Shown piece after piece: positions 31,970 to 42,941 of a DNA stretch of 64,000 bases. A program made the translations under genes and the position numbers. The notes below the pieces were generated by a model that searched no databases, had not been told where the DNA came from, and worked only from the letters and a program-made list of their open reading frames with translations. The DNA is from Sialis fuliginosa (taxonomy: Eukaryota > Arthropoda > Insecta > Megaloptera > Sialidae): NCBI GenBank assembly GCA_961205875.1, contig OY540809.1:14582267-14646266 (forward strand), read 5' to 3'. The first letter of the stretch is position 1. The number at the start of each line of letters is the position of its first letter.

Positions 31970-33005
31970 AAGTACGTACTACGTGGAATGTTTGGAACCA
32001 CTTACAGGTGCATTTTTAAGTTAGAAAAAAATATAAAAAAGTGTCAAGTTCTACTAATTGAGATCTATATTTTGACACCCCACTTGCCTAGATATCAAAA
32101 TAAAAAATTCTAGGACGCCCTAAAATTCCAAAATTTAAAATCATATTGTTAACTTTAGTATTTGTCGTTGGTAGTCCCACCAAAGCCTCGTTATCAAATT
32201 TTTTTCAGATTTTTTGAGCAGTAGTTACCGAGCTAGAGGTAAGATGGGCAAAAAATACTTCTTTTAGCCCCTTACAGGCGACATTTTTTAGTTAGAAAAA
32301 AAATGTTCAAATTCTACTAATTGAGATGTACATTTTGACATCCCACATGCCTAGATATGAAAATAAAAATTTTAAATTATATTACACCCCTCCCTATTAT
32401 TTCAAAATTTAAAATTATATTGTTGACTTTAGTATTTGTCGTTGGTAGTCCCACCAAAACCTCGTTACCAAATTTTTTTCAGATTTTTTGAGCCGGTAGT
32501 TACAGAGTTATAGGGGGGTGGGGGCAAAATAAAATACTGCTTTTAACCCCCTACAGGCGCCATTTATAAGTTAAAATAAAAATAAAAAATATGGTCAAAT
32601 TCTACTAATTGAGATGTACATTTTGATATGCCACACGTCTTGGTATACAATTTTTTTGTTTTTTTTGGATTTGTTTTAAAGCCCCCTACAGGCACCATTT
32701 TTGATTAAAAAAAATAATAGAAAAAGGGTAAAATTCCGCTTGTTTGGTTATACATTTTAACGTGCCACATGCCTTGGTATAAAAAAAATATTTTTTTACC
32801 TAGCTTTAGCTCCTTATTGCCCCCCCCTGAAAAATTATTTATTCAATAAATTTTTACATATTTTACTAGAGGGTGTCATTTTACATTTTCAGTAAAAATT
32901 TCAAGTTTCTAGCTTATATAGTTTACGAGCTATTTAGCTTTGAGTGAAAAGGACGGACGGACGGACGATAAAGTGAGATTAATAGGGTTTCTTCGGAACC
33001 CTAAA
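31970..33005. repeat. nested repeat bounded by gggttccga/tcggaaccc, with internal tandem units
   Basis: Three to four degenerate units of about 240 bases inside (starts near 32005, 32280, 32565, 32690) share ttctactaattgagat, tagtcccaccaaa and cccttacaggcg. The edges are inverse (gggttccgaag and cttcggaaccc). An acggacggacgg microsatellite (32949-32965) is near the right end. Similar ends are common in insect repeats. Confidence 0.6.
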
Positions 33006-33084
33006 AATGATCAATTTTTACCCATGTACGGGTAACAGTGGATCATCATTACAATGAATCGCAAAGTTTTTAGAAAAATTAAAA

Positions 33085-33285
33085 ATAATTAAGCTGAAGA
33101 GAAAAATCCCTTGACTGTGTAATGAGTGATGATTTAGTTGATGGAGCTTGAGTATTTGATGGTTCAGTAGAAGTAGATGGAGTCTTTGATAATGTATCTA
33201 TGTGCAATATTCTTATAGTTTCAGTAGCGGGAGGGGCATTTTCTGGCCTATTCGTGACTTCGATCGATCCTTATATATAGTGATC
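33085..33285 (-). pseudogene. possible transposase C-terminal remnant
   Basis: A minus-strand frame of about 60 residues with RPENAPPATETIRI followed by a Ser/Thr/Pro-rich stretch and a stop near 33085 lies inside the TA-flanked element. I do not recognise a catalytic motif. It may be the end of a transposase or chance. Confidence 0.25.
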
Positions 33286-33817
33286 GACTGTAACCCCACA
33301 GGCACGTGTGAAAATTATAATCATACTGTTAAAAATACAAGTAACGATGGATTAAAAACAGCTGTTTCATCAATACGTCTTAACTATACTTCTACGTAGT
33401 TAAAAATTATAAAACACATCAATATGTGTATATTGTCATTAAAAAATTGTTTTGAACAAAAAAAAGAGAAAAAAAATTTCCGTACTACTTTTTTGTCGGA
33501 ATACCCCAGCATGTCTACCCTCTACAATAATACATAAGTATGTGCATGTGGTTAATACAAAAAATTTCAATTGCACTGATCCACTATGTACCTGTCCACT
33601 GTTATCCATGCTCTCCTACTTATAGATTTGTAATCAAAAATAAACTTCATAATAGTTAATATTCTATATTTAATACAAAGTATAATTTTTTGAAAATATT
33701 TAATGTGTTTTTATAAATTATGTTGACAATTTCATACTCTAAATGGTATATATAAATTAATTTAGTTCTTCTTTAGTTAGCCACAGTCTTCAATAATATA
33801 AAAACAACAAAATTATT

Positions 33818-34666
33818 TTATATAACAACAACATCGTCCAAATTTGGACAGACTTTAAATACTTCGTCCGTTTCAATTTCACTGACGAAATTTTCTGATA
33901 TATCCAATGTTTCTAAATTAAGCAAACCTTTAAGTGCTTCATAATTAATTTCAAACAAAGTATTCTTCCTCAAATTTAACACTTTAAGATTTTTCAACCC
34001 CAAAAAGATCCCACCATCTAAAAATTTAAGATTGTTAGTAGTAATATTTAATTCTTTCAAATTTTCAAGCCCAGCAAATGCATTTTTTCTGATATCTTGT
34101 ATGTGACTTTGGTCGAGAGTGATTTTTTCTACATGTTTCAACCCAGTGAATATATATGGATGAAGAACCGGTATATGGTTTTTAATAATATATAATTCTT
34201 TAACACTAAAAGCGTCTACGAAAAAACCATGTCTGATTTTTTTTATCCGGCATTCTTGGTAGACCAACTTCTCAAGAGATGGTACATGCCTAAAAGTTGG
34301 TCGCGTGAGTTGAAGGGTTTCATAATTGCCCATTATTCGTATTGTAGAAAGTTTTTCTAATCCAGAAAATGCTGATTCCTCGATATGTGTCATTTTGAAT
34401 GAATACAGGGTAAACTCGTTTACATCCCTGACGAATTTGTTATTGAAAAAATCTTTATCTAGTGTTGTTGCATTTAATTGAATTATGGTCACTTCTTTCA
34501 TTGATGAATTTAATGTAGCCATGAATTTCATGTACTGTTCTTTGTTGACACCAGTGCAAAGGAATACATCTTTATGGACTTCACATTCTGCTTTACTTAT
34601 AGAAATTCTTGTTAATATATATACGATATTGAATAATACGTAAGTGATGTATTTTGAAGATAGCAT
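33818..34666 (-). CDS. secreted LRR protein B6 (282 aa)
   Basis: Intact. The start is placed at 34666 (MLSSKY), which aligns with every other B gene and directly follows the CAG acceptor plus attttgcaaa; the longer frame to 34705 reads into the intron. Signal peptide about 1-26, cysteines at 28 and 37, about eight LRR units, C-terminal VCPNLDDV. The duplicate of B5: conserved in framework leucines and signal peptide, changed at many surface positions. Predicted secreted binding protein. Confidence 0.88.
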   Translation of the reverse strand: MLSSKYITYVLFNIVYILTRISISKAECEVHKDVFLCTGVNKEQYMKFMATLNSSMKEVTIIQLNATTLDKDFFNNKFVRDVNEFTLYSFKMTHIEESAFSGLEKLSTIRIMGNYETLQLTRPTFRHVPSLEKLVYQECRIKKIRHGFFVDAFSVKELYIIKNHIPVLHPYIFTGLKHVEKITLDQSHIQDIRKNAFAGLENLKELNITTNNLKFLDGGIFLGLKNLKVLNLRKNTLFEINYEALKGLLNLETLDISENFVSEIETDEVFKVCPNLDDVVVI

Positions 34667-34867
34667 TTTGCAAAATCTGTAGTAAAAATGCAAAAAAAAT
34701 ATCAAAAAAATAAAAACTTATTAGAGTTTATTTACAAAACAGCGGCAATAAGGGCCTTCATTTTGAAGACAACATTCTGCAAAATCGAATTTCGGAAACG
34801 CAAACAAATAACTTAGAAGTGATTTTTTCAAATGAATGCAATAGAAAAAAATTATAGATGGTTTTTT

Positions 34868-35785
34868 AGTCCAAGATAACCGTGCAATGCATGGGGACTT
34901 CCTAAACGATAAAAGATTCGTTTGAATGAGATGAATTATTTGGAAGGAAGGGGTGAGTATTACTACATTCAAAAATATTGATTATTCTGTGTGGTTTAGG
35001 CGGTATATCAAAAAATCTGAACATTCGGAAATTCTTTAAACGGTTATAACTTTTTTGTCAAAGTAGATAGGTACTTTTTGTTTGCGGTTTCTTAAATCAC
35101 TTTTTGTGTAGAATTGATTGGCGTTTTTAAAATTTTTATATCACTTTTAGTTTCCGAGTTACATGCCCTAAATTTAGTTTTTCTTAAGTTGGCAATAGCA
35201 TATTTGAACATGTTTTTTACTCTACTTTAGACCGATATGTCACATGTCATATTTATTTTCGAAAATAAGTCGAAGTACTTAATACTAATGATATATATAA
35301 AGTATTTTATTACAAACATTTAAGTAGGCCATGAAAAACAAAAATTGTTAATCAAATGAATATTTGAAAACAATAAACTATTACAAAAAAAATGTTCTTA
35401 CTTATTGTTAGTTATATATCGTTGTAAAGTAGAGTAAAAAACACGTTCAAATATGTTATAGCCGACGTAGTGGCCCATAAGAAAAACTTAAGTTAGGGCT
35501 TATAACTCGGAAACTTAAAGTGATATAAAAATTTTAAATACATTAATCAGTTCTACACAAAACCGCAAAGAAAAAGTACCTATCCACTTTGGCAAAAAAG
35601 TTTTAGCCATTTAAATAATTTCCGAATTTTCAGATTTCTGGGTATACTGCCTAAACCACATCGAATTATTAATATTTTTTGATGTAGTAATACTCACCCC
35701 TTTCTTAAAAATAATTCATCTCAAATTGAATCTGTATCTCTTACCGTTTAAGAAATCCCCATGCATTTGACGCTTATCCTGGACA
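34868..35785. mobile_element. long-TIR foldback element, copy 2
   Basis: The same foldback as 24738-26165 in its uninterrupted form, arms about 34868-35225 and 35430-35785. It confirms the boundary and empty site of the element inserted in copy 1. Confidence 0.7.
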
Positions 35786-36458
35786 TGCTGTATACTCAGA
35801 AGATTTAGAAAATAAAACATAACATTTTTTTACCCTTTTCGTTGAAGTTCCTAATGTTTTTTACATACCTAATTGAGGTACTGCAATGCCCTTTATTGCC
35901 ACTTTTTCTTTGTCGTTGAATATAGTATGTTTAAATAAAATTTTAATTTTTTTTTAATTATAAAGTTAATGTGAATTTTACGATGGTTAGTAATAATCAT
36001 TATATAATGAACTGGAAAAATAACTGATAAAATTTATTTGAAAATCCATAAAACGAGTAATTACTTTTATCAATTTGTTTAATTTTAATCATTATTGATA
36101 TTGTATGTATATGTAGTTTTAATGTTTTAACTTTTTATTACAAAAAAAATAAACCAAATTTTTATAAATCAAAAAATATCTTTTGTAAATTTTCCACTAT
36201 ACGGACTATGAAATTTCCTTTATGTTACTAATTCTAGGATCCTGAGTTTGGTAATATTGAAAGTCCCATCAAAATCGGTTCAGTAGTTTCTATGCAAGAT
36301 GAAACAAAGAAAAAATTTATTTTTGTAAATATTATGTAACTAATTATTAAGGGTTGAAAGATACATTTTAATTAAAAAAAAACAAGACTAATGTGTGAAA
36401 TTATATTTAATTATATTAAACTAATCAAACAACTTGAAAAGCAATAATATTAATATTT

Positions 36459-37199
36459 TTACAATACGAAACAAATAATTGTGGATCTATGGATATAATA
36501 TTGTTTATTTCTTTGGATATCCAAACACACCAATTTATTTAGTCCAACAAAGGTGCCTTCGTATAGTTCTTTAATAAGATTTTCCTGTAAATGCAAATAT
36601 ATTAAATTGTTTGTTCCATTAAATGCCCCTGGTTCAATTTGGGTTATTTGATTATAATCTAAAATTAGTTGGTATATATCAGTAAGCCCATTAAATGTAT
36701 TAGCACGAATAACTGATATGTTGTTCTTCTCAATGTACAAAGAAAATACTTTAGGTGTTTCCATAAATGTAAATGAAGCAATTTTAGTAATTCCGCTATT
36801 CACTAATGTCAGATAAGAAACATTTTTTAACCCTTGAAATGTCCGTTTGTTTATTTAAAAAGTACCATTGTTTCCATCTATAACTAGTTCTTTTAAATCC
36901 TTCAAACTATCGAACGTAAAGTTCCCTATTTTATTTATTTCAACATTCTTCAATGCTAATGTCAACAAGGGTTTAAACTTTTCATGGTCAAAATCTTCCC
37001 AACTTAGATTTTGAAGATTGCAGCTATCACAAGTTATTTTATTTATTGGTGTTGTAGAGGAAGCTAGGGCCGTCTTAATGTCACCGTGGCTTACAAAAGA
37101 GCAGATCATATTTTCTGAATCTATCGTACATACTCCATTTGCTTCAGGGCATTTCCAAATAAGTAAGAGCATAAAAATAGTAAAACTGAGTATCTTCAT
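36459..37199 (-). pseudogene. LRR pseudogene C1 (one in-frame stop, truncated C-terminus)
   Basis: A signal peptide (MKILSFTIFMLLLIW), paired cysteines and the first LRRs are in frame from 37199 to the TAA at 36857-36855; the same frame then continues without shift through four more LRR units to 36459. After an LDIQRNK unit the frame departs from the family and the last repeats and CP motif are missing. The upstream acceptor (TTTCTTAG, 37211) and start look normal. A single nonsense codon plus C-terminal loss suggests recent inactivation; readthrough is possible but unsupported. Confidence 0.72.
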
Positions 37200-37304
37200 A
37201 ATTTCAGATCTAAGAAAGAAATAAGGGTTTATTTTTATGAATTAAATTATCAAAACCTATTTTTAAACCTCGCAGTTTGAAAACCAAACACTAATGTCCA
37301 ATAT

Positions 37305-37567
37305 TACAGCCTAACAAATTTTTGCAAGCTTGCAAACAATTTCAAATGTGGTATCAAACTTATATGCCAGTTCCCTTGGAGTTTTTGACAGATAGTTGCA
37401 TGCATAGTAAGGAAAAAAAAATTTAAAGTATATTTACTAATGTGTATTTACTAACCTTAAGTAAAAACGGTTAAAACAAGAGAACTGTCAGATATGTTTG
37501 ATACTCCGTTTGAAAGTGTTTGCAAGCTAGCAAATTTTATTAGCTTTTTTTTAATAGCCTAACACTA
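37305..37567. mobile_element. MITE-like inverted repeat (about 260 bp)
   Basis: Arms share gcaagcttgcaaac and gtatcaaac blocks in inverse orientation (left 37314-37385, right 37485-37560), with gcctaaca-type ends. No coding. Target duplication not clear. Confidence 0.55.
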
Positions 37568-38024
37568 CCCCACCTCTTTTTATATTATTATTGTTTATTT
37601 TACTCTCATAAGAATTCTCTTACAAAAGGCGAGCGGATTATCCAGTCTAGTTCGCTTAGAAATGATACTAACCGACCAATTGACGTTCTAGTGGCTAAAA
37701 ATGATTTCATTAAATTTATATTTTTCTGAGAAAAAACATCTATATATATGATATTTTTTTATGCGGTCCTTCAATAGGTACAAACATTTTTATGTTTAAT
37801 AAATCTAAATCTGCATTAAAAAATCTGAAAAAATGATGTAAGCTTCATTGGATTAAAGTGAACATTTTTTATCTCATAAACTTTTTTTTAAAATCAATAG
37901 TTTGGAAGATAAAAAATATTTTAACTTTAAAAATAGCGAAAAATTCGTATATTTGTGATTTTTTTCTGGAAACTAATTATTCAATCAGAATAAATCAAAA
38001 ACAAAAAGAATTAGCCAACTTTAA
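37567..38024. other. gene-free spacer
   Basis: A/T-rich, nothing recognised apart from poly-A/T stretches. Confidence 0.4.
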
Positions 38025-38345
38025 ACTATAACTACATTTTTTTTCATTTTATGCGGTAATTACTGTAATTAAATATAAAAACTTCATTATAGCCGAACTC
38101 ACTCTTTGCGCCGTAAATTGATATCATAGCTGGCTACAACATTCGTTTAATAATTGAAATATTTAAATACCGGGATAAAAGCTTCAATAAAAATACAAAT
38201 TAAGAATATTTTAATTATTAAACGAATGTTGTAGCCAGCCATGATATTAATTTACGGTGCAAAGAGTGAGTTCGGCTATAATGAAGATTTTACATTTAAT
38301 TTCAGTAATAATTAAAATGAAAAAAAATGTAGTTTTAGTTTATTA
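38025..38345. mobile_element. hairpin-forming inverted repeat (about 320 bp)
   Basis: Arms of about 140 bases: ttcattatagccgaactcac and gctggctacaacattcg occur on one side and inverse on the other with few differences; the loop is about 40 bases. MITE-like; it could form a long stem if transcribed. Confidence 0.7.
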
Positions 38346-39420
38346 AAGAAATATTTTTATCCCAAAAAAAAAGCAATAAGAACGATCGCTAATATCTCAA
38401 CAAGGACATCTTGTCGTCCAATATTCAAAGAAATGCGTGTATTCACCGTATATGATTTATATATTCTAGATACTAGAGTGTTCTTGTTTTATAAATAAAT
38501 ATAAAAACCTATTTATAAATAATCTTACACAAACATTCTCCTAGTGGAGAATATTGTTAAAAATGGTCCTTTGAACCAAATGGTTAAAATCTACAATCAT
38601 ATTTCAAACCAAGTCAAAAATTTACCTTACTATTCAGGAAAACTGTAAAAAACAGCTTATCAACTAAAAATTTATACAATATGGATGATTATTACAATAC
38701 AGGGTTTTAATTTGTTTCTGCAACTGTATATAATATAGAAGTAAATAGATACATATTTTTTATTATAATTTTAGTTATTTTATTGTATATGCATATTGCA
38801 ATTATGTTAATTCAGTATTTTTATTTATCACTTTGTATTTTCTATTCTCTTGTTTGACTTATTTCATATTGTGTAACTTACGATCCACGAAATAAAATTA
38901 TTATTATTATTATTACCATCCAAAATTCGTGTCCAAGATAAGAGCAGATTCTGATTGTATTACCATCAAAACTTTAAGAAAAGTTAATTTCCACATGGCG
39001 GCTGTACGTGTGTTTGGATGTAGAATTTTCTATCGTTCACAAGAACTACTGTAAAAATGCACCGATTTGAATTATTTTTTGGAAAAATGTTTGTCCAGTG
39101 AGTACTCCAGATCTATTGATTTTGGTGCTAATCGGATTAGAGGTTTTGGAAATATTCAAAATTTTGTAACTATTATCGTCCTAAAAGTGAATGTTGCGAG
39201 TATTATCTTACAAATTTTAATAATGGTACATTTGCAGTTCAACTGAACTTAAGGAACATTTATTTTTTGTACGTTCCTAAACAGCTATTGAAGGGGTGAA
39301 AACCACACTCAAAATTTGAATTTTAAATACTAACTTATACGTCAGTAATCTAATTCATGTAGCGTTGGAAACTAATGCAACTTAATTCAAATTAGTTACT
39401 TTACGAATGTGTATTATTTT
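38346..39420. other. gene-free spacer
   Basis: A/T-rich with no supported gene; an ATT trinucleotide run (38905-38920) only. Confidence 0.4.
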
Positions 39421-39724
39421 TTTGACATTATGACATTAGAAAACAAATATTTATAATACAAAGATGAGTTTTATTTCTGACAAATCCCATTGAAATTTCT
39501 CATATATTATAAATTATTCAAAAAGATAGAAAGAACATGGAAGTCATGTATGGTTCTCCATACAGATATTTATTTATGTTTTTGACATTAAAAAATTAAT
39601 TTTTATAATACAAAGGTATGTTTTATTTCTGACAAATCGCATTGAAATTTTTCATATATTAACAATTATTTAAAAAGATATTAAAGAATATGGAAGTCAT
39701 GTATGGTTCTCCAAACAGATATTT
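39421..39724. repeat. tandem duplication, two units of about 150 bases
   Basis: Both units contain ttttatttctgacaaatc and atggaagtcatgtatggttc. A related, degraded piece occurs at 49455-49505 next to repeat R1 copy 2. Confidence 0.75.
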
Positions 39725-39879
39725 TATATTAATATTTTCTATTAAATAAAATTTATATTTTTGTATACATTTATTCAGTAAATTACAGTTTATTAAAATG
39801 AATTTTTGTTATACGAAAGTAAATAAATAATATCAATTATATTGGGACAAAATTACATTAATATCTAAACCTTCAATAT

Positions 39880-39930
39880 CTTAAATTTATTACCCTCCAA
39901 ATAAAATTCATGGATACTTAATCTATAGCT
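39880..39930 (-). pseudogene. tiny LRR 3' relic
   Basis: About 15 codons resembling the C-block 3' unit (an EFYxGGNK-like reading on the minus strand) with no continuing frame. The position, upstream of another relic, suggests old tandem copies. Confidence 0.35.
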
Positions 39931-40139
39931 AGTTTTTGCGAAATTGGTCAGATAGTATTTAATAACATGAAACAGAAATGAAGTTATTAAGAAGTATAAA
40001 ATTTATTGTATTTTTATTTAATTTTTATAATAATTAAAAATTGTATATTAATAATAGCATATAGTTATGTAGTAAAGGGAAGAAAATGAAGATTGGTAAT
40101 AATGGGACAAAATTGTATCAACGATGTAATATTTAAAAC

Positions 40140-40420
40140 TTGATATTTATTTCCCCCAAATAAAACTCTTGGAGACTTCTCAACGGCTTCAAAGCAAAAT
40201 AATTTAGATTAAAAATTTGCTTGTTCTGCACATTCAATATTCGCAAGTTACTCAATAAACATTTTTTCATTCAATTCGGTTAAACGATTATTCAATAAAT
40301 ATATTTTTTCCAGGTATTTTGCCCCTCTAAATACACCACCAGGAATATTTACTATTTCATTTCAACCTAAATTTAATTTAGTAAGTTGGATCAGGCCTAT
40401 AATGTTACTGGTTTAACAAG
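40140..40420 (-). pseudogene. LRR 3' relic of a C-block gene
   Basis: The minus-strand sequence aligns with the last half of C2 (repeats with NRLTEL-like and LDxQNNQ-like units, then EFYxGGN) but contains stops and frame changes and has no 5' half. It lies directly past the C2 stop, so it is a leftover of an older tandem copy. Confidence 0.65.
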
Positions 40421-40430
40421 TTGAGTTTAG

Positions 40431-41201
40431 TTATACGATAGAAATAAAAAAAAGATTTGTAGTATTTGGAAAAAATTCCATTATCGTATGAAATTCCGGT
40501 ATGCCAAATTTATTACCCCCTACATAAAACTCTTGAATATTTCTCACTGGCTTCAAAGCAGGATAATTTATATTTACAAGTTGATTGTTTTGCAAATCTA
40601 ATACCTGCAAGTTAGCCAGTCCAACAAATAATTCATCACTCAATTCGGTTAAACGATTATTTAACAAATATAATTCTTCTAGGTATATTGCCCCTCTAAA
40701 TGCATCACTGTCTATATTCGATATTTTATTCCAACCTAAATCTAATACTTTAAGTATTATTAGGCCTGTAAAAGTATCCCTGTTGATACTGGTTAAGGGA
40801 TTACGTTTAATATACAATTTTTTAACTAGAGTCGTTTCTGAAAATGCAAATGGAGCGATCTTTTTGATACCACAGCTATTTAAATATATTGTTTTCAGTT
40901 TAACTAATCCTTCAAATGTCGTTCTATTTATATCAAAACTTATATTGCTTCTATCTATCGTTAGTTCTTCTAAATTGACCAAGTTCCAAAACTTATAGTC
41001 TTCTGTTTTACTTGTAATATTGGTAAGTGACAATTCCTTGATATTTTCGAACCATCCTTTTACCTCTGATAACCATTCGATTTTGTGTTGTTCAAAACAA
41101 AATATTCTTTTGTCCTTAGAATCCAAACCAAAACAGTTTTCTGGATTTGATAGAAAATATCCACAGAAAAGAAGAAGAAATAAAATGAGCGTTGTCTTCA
41201 T
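40431..41201 (-). CDS. secreted LRR protein C2 (256 aa)
   Basis: Intact open frame. Signal peptide about 1-18 (MKTTLILFLLLFCGYFLS), cysteines at 23 and 35, then about seven LRR units, including the block-typical DINRTTFEGL and FRGAIYLEEL. It ends without the VCP motif of blocks A and B and instead has the EFYVGGNK plus FFP-containing tail of block C. It is shorter than C3 by about 45 residues, mainly in the N-terminal half-domain. The 5'UTR intron (41212-41377) has a GTAACT donor. Predicted secreted; function unknown. Confidence 0.84.
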   Translation of the reverse strand: MKTTLILFLLLFCGYFLSNPENCFGLDSKDKRIFCFEQHKIEWLSEVKGWFENIKELSLTNITSKTEDYKFWNLVNLEELTIDRSNISFDINRTTFEGLVKLKTIYLNSCGIKKIAPFAFSETTLVKKLYIKRNPLTSINRDTFTGLIILKVLDLGWNKISNIDSDAFRGAIYLEELYLLNNRLTELSDELFVGLANLQVLDLQNNQLVNINYPALKPVRNIQEFYVGGNKFGIPEFHTIMEFFPNTTNLFFISIV

Positions 41202-41211
41202 GTTGTGAGTT

Positions 41212-41377
41212 CTAAAAAAAATATGTATAAATGACTGTAAGCAATTTCAGAATAAAATGTGGTTTATGATAATTCAGAAGGCAGAACTAGAAAAGTAGGT
41301 AAAAATAGAAGAAAATATCTGAAATTATTTAATTTTCAAATGGTATATTTCAAAAAAAGTATTTTGTTTTAAGTTAC
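41212..41377 (-). other. 5'UTR intron of C2
   Basis: Minus-strand GTAACTT donor at 41377 and TTTTTTAG acceptor at 41212, followed by aactcacaacATG. Confidence 0.6.
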
Positions 41378-41662
41378 CTGTGCTGATAATTAAATAAATG
41401 ATTTTTCTTGAAATAATGTATTCCAAATGCTACAGATTTCTTGTTTTCAATATTAGGTGCTTAAGTACCTCTAAGTAATTATTTAATTGTTTTCCATTCA
41501 AATAGTAGTTAATAATAATGGCTATTTAAAAGATATAAATAATATTGAACAGTGCACTTAAAAATTAATAAATTATTAAAATATATTTTTTGAGTTAATG
41601 TAAAAAATATCTTTAATAAGATATTTTAATTTTATTTTACTATTATACATATAATATAAAAA

Positions 41663-42571
41663 TTAATTAATTTTTTTTGAGTGATCTATAATTTCTATGT
41701 TTTGGTTATGCGGTGGGTAGTAATAAAAAGTTGTATTAATTGGAAAATAACGTAATATCGCTTGAAGTTTCAATTCGTCAAGCATATTGCCTCCCGCGTA
41801 AAACTCTTGGAGACTTCCCATTACTGGTTTTATATCAGGAGGATTTATATTATTAAGTAGATTCTCTTGTACATCTAATATCCGCAAACTATTCAGCCCA
41901 GTAAACATTTTTTCATTCAATTTGGTTAAACGATTATTCGACAGATTTAATTCTGTAAGGTAGATTGCACCTCTGAATACACCATAAGCTATACACACTA
42001 TTTGATTCCAACCTAAATTTAATTTAGTAAGTTGGACTAGTCCAGTAAGAGCGTCCCTGTGAATATGGGTTAAATTATTACGTTCCAAATCTAATATAGT
42101 TATAAGAGGCGCATCTGAAAATGTAAAAGGACCTATATTTTTGATACCACACTCATTTAGGTGTACATTTTTTAGGTTTGATAATCCTTCAAATGTATTT
42201 CTATTTATATCAAAAGTATCTTTACTTCCATTGTTTCTATTTATTACTAGTTCTTTTAAATCGGCCAAGTCTGTGAACGCATGCTCATCTATTTTACTTA
42301 AAGAAGTACTGGTAAGTTTTAATTGTGTGATGTTTTCTAAACCATTTTTTTTAAAGTCGTCTTTATTGATATTTTCCCAGTCGCAGAACATGCAGGCAAT
42401 GCGTTCGTATCGTCGGAGATAATATTCATTTGCCTTTTTGAATAATTCGTTTTTGTGTACGTTATAACAAGTTATTTTTTTGTTGTTTTCGGATTTGAAA
42501 CATTGTTGTAGTTCTGATATAGAAAATCCACAGAAAAGAAGAAGAATAAATGCAATATGTGTGGTCTTCAT
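41663..42571 (-). CDS. secreted LRR protein C3 (302 aa)
   Basis: Intact, the longest family member. Signal peptide about 1-19, cysteines at 24 and 35 plus a CxxC pair near residues 59-62 not seen in blocks A or B. The half-domain has WENINKDDF, and about eight LRR units follow with NRNTFEGL and FRGAIYL, ending with EFYAGGN and a polar tail that includes PPHNQN. The 5'UTR intron (42582-42697) has the same acceptor context (aacaagcatcATG) as C2. Predicted secreted; function unknown. Confidence 0.86.
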   Translation of the reverse strand: MKTTHIAFILLLFCGFSISELQQCFKSENNKKITCYNVHKNELFKKANEYYLRRYERIACMFCDWENINKDDFKKNGLENITQLKLTSTSLSKIDEHAFTDLADLKELVINRNNGSKDTFDINRNTFEGLSNLKNVHLNECGIKNIGPFTFSDAPLITILDLERNNLTHIHRDALTGLVQLTKLNLGWNQIVCIAYGVFRGAIYLTELNLSNNRLTKLNEKMFTGLNSLRILDVQENLLNNINPPDIKPVMGSLQEFYAGGNMLDELKLQAILRYFPINTTFYYYPPHNQNIEIIDHSKKIN

Positions 42572-42581
42572 GATGCTTGTT

Positions 42582-42697
42582 CTAAAAAATTTCGAAAAAT
42601 TGGTTTAAAAAAATCGTGTAAATATAAATAAACGAGAAAATTTTTTTTAACAATTTTTAAATTTATATTAAAGTGACTTAAACAAATATTTTATTAC
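42582..42697 (-). other. 5'UTR intron of C3
   Basis: Minus-strand donor GTAATA at 42697 and TTTTTTAG acceptor at 42582. Confidence 0.6.
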
Positions 42698-42941
42698 CTG
42701 TACTAATGTTTTGTTTATGAAATATTGCTGAGCAATTATTGCTACTGATTTTTTCTTTTAATTTGAGGTACTTAAGTATCTATGCAATCAGTTAAATATG
42801 TTTTTATTAACTGTACAATTAATAGTAATGATAGTGAATATTTAAAAATTATAAATTATGTAAAGTTGTGCACTGATATTATTAAAAATTCTATGTGAAT
42901 ATATATTTTTATTTAATTTTTATAATAATTAAAAATTTTAA

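Larger units (their letters stand above)
31740..33622. mobile_element. TA-flanked element with a nested repeat and possible transposase remnant
   Basis: Ends read TGAGTAGGAACATGGGTAACGG at the left (shown for 31740 onward) and, inverted, TAAGTAGGAGAGCATGG at the right, flanked by TA (31738-31739, 33623-33624). Inside, 31970-33005 is a second element beginning gggttccgaag and ending ttcggaaccc, and the sequence at 33085-33285 holds a minus-strand reading with a Pro/Ser/Thr-rich tail. Pogo-type is my best guess from the TA and ends; class not proven. Confidence 0.6.
33660..36347. repeat. segmental duplication, copy 2 (contains B6)
   Basis: Partner of 23535-28101. It lacks the 475-bp and 1300-bp transposons found in copy 1 and has a few small deletions. 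The left edge lies about 35 bases past the end of the TA-flanked element (33622). Confidence 0.85.

Noticed and set aside
34667-34705. Longer N-terminus for B6
   Set aside because: The 13 extra codons run through the 5'UTR splice acceptor; all paralogues start at MLSxK.
528-42571. Toll-like receptor genes
   Set aside because: The repeats are Toll-like in style, but there is no membrane segment or TIR domain and frames end right after the last repeat.
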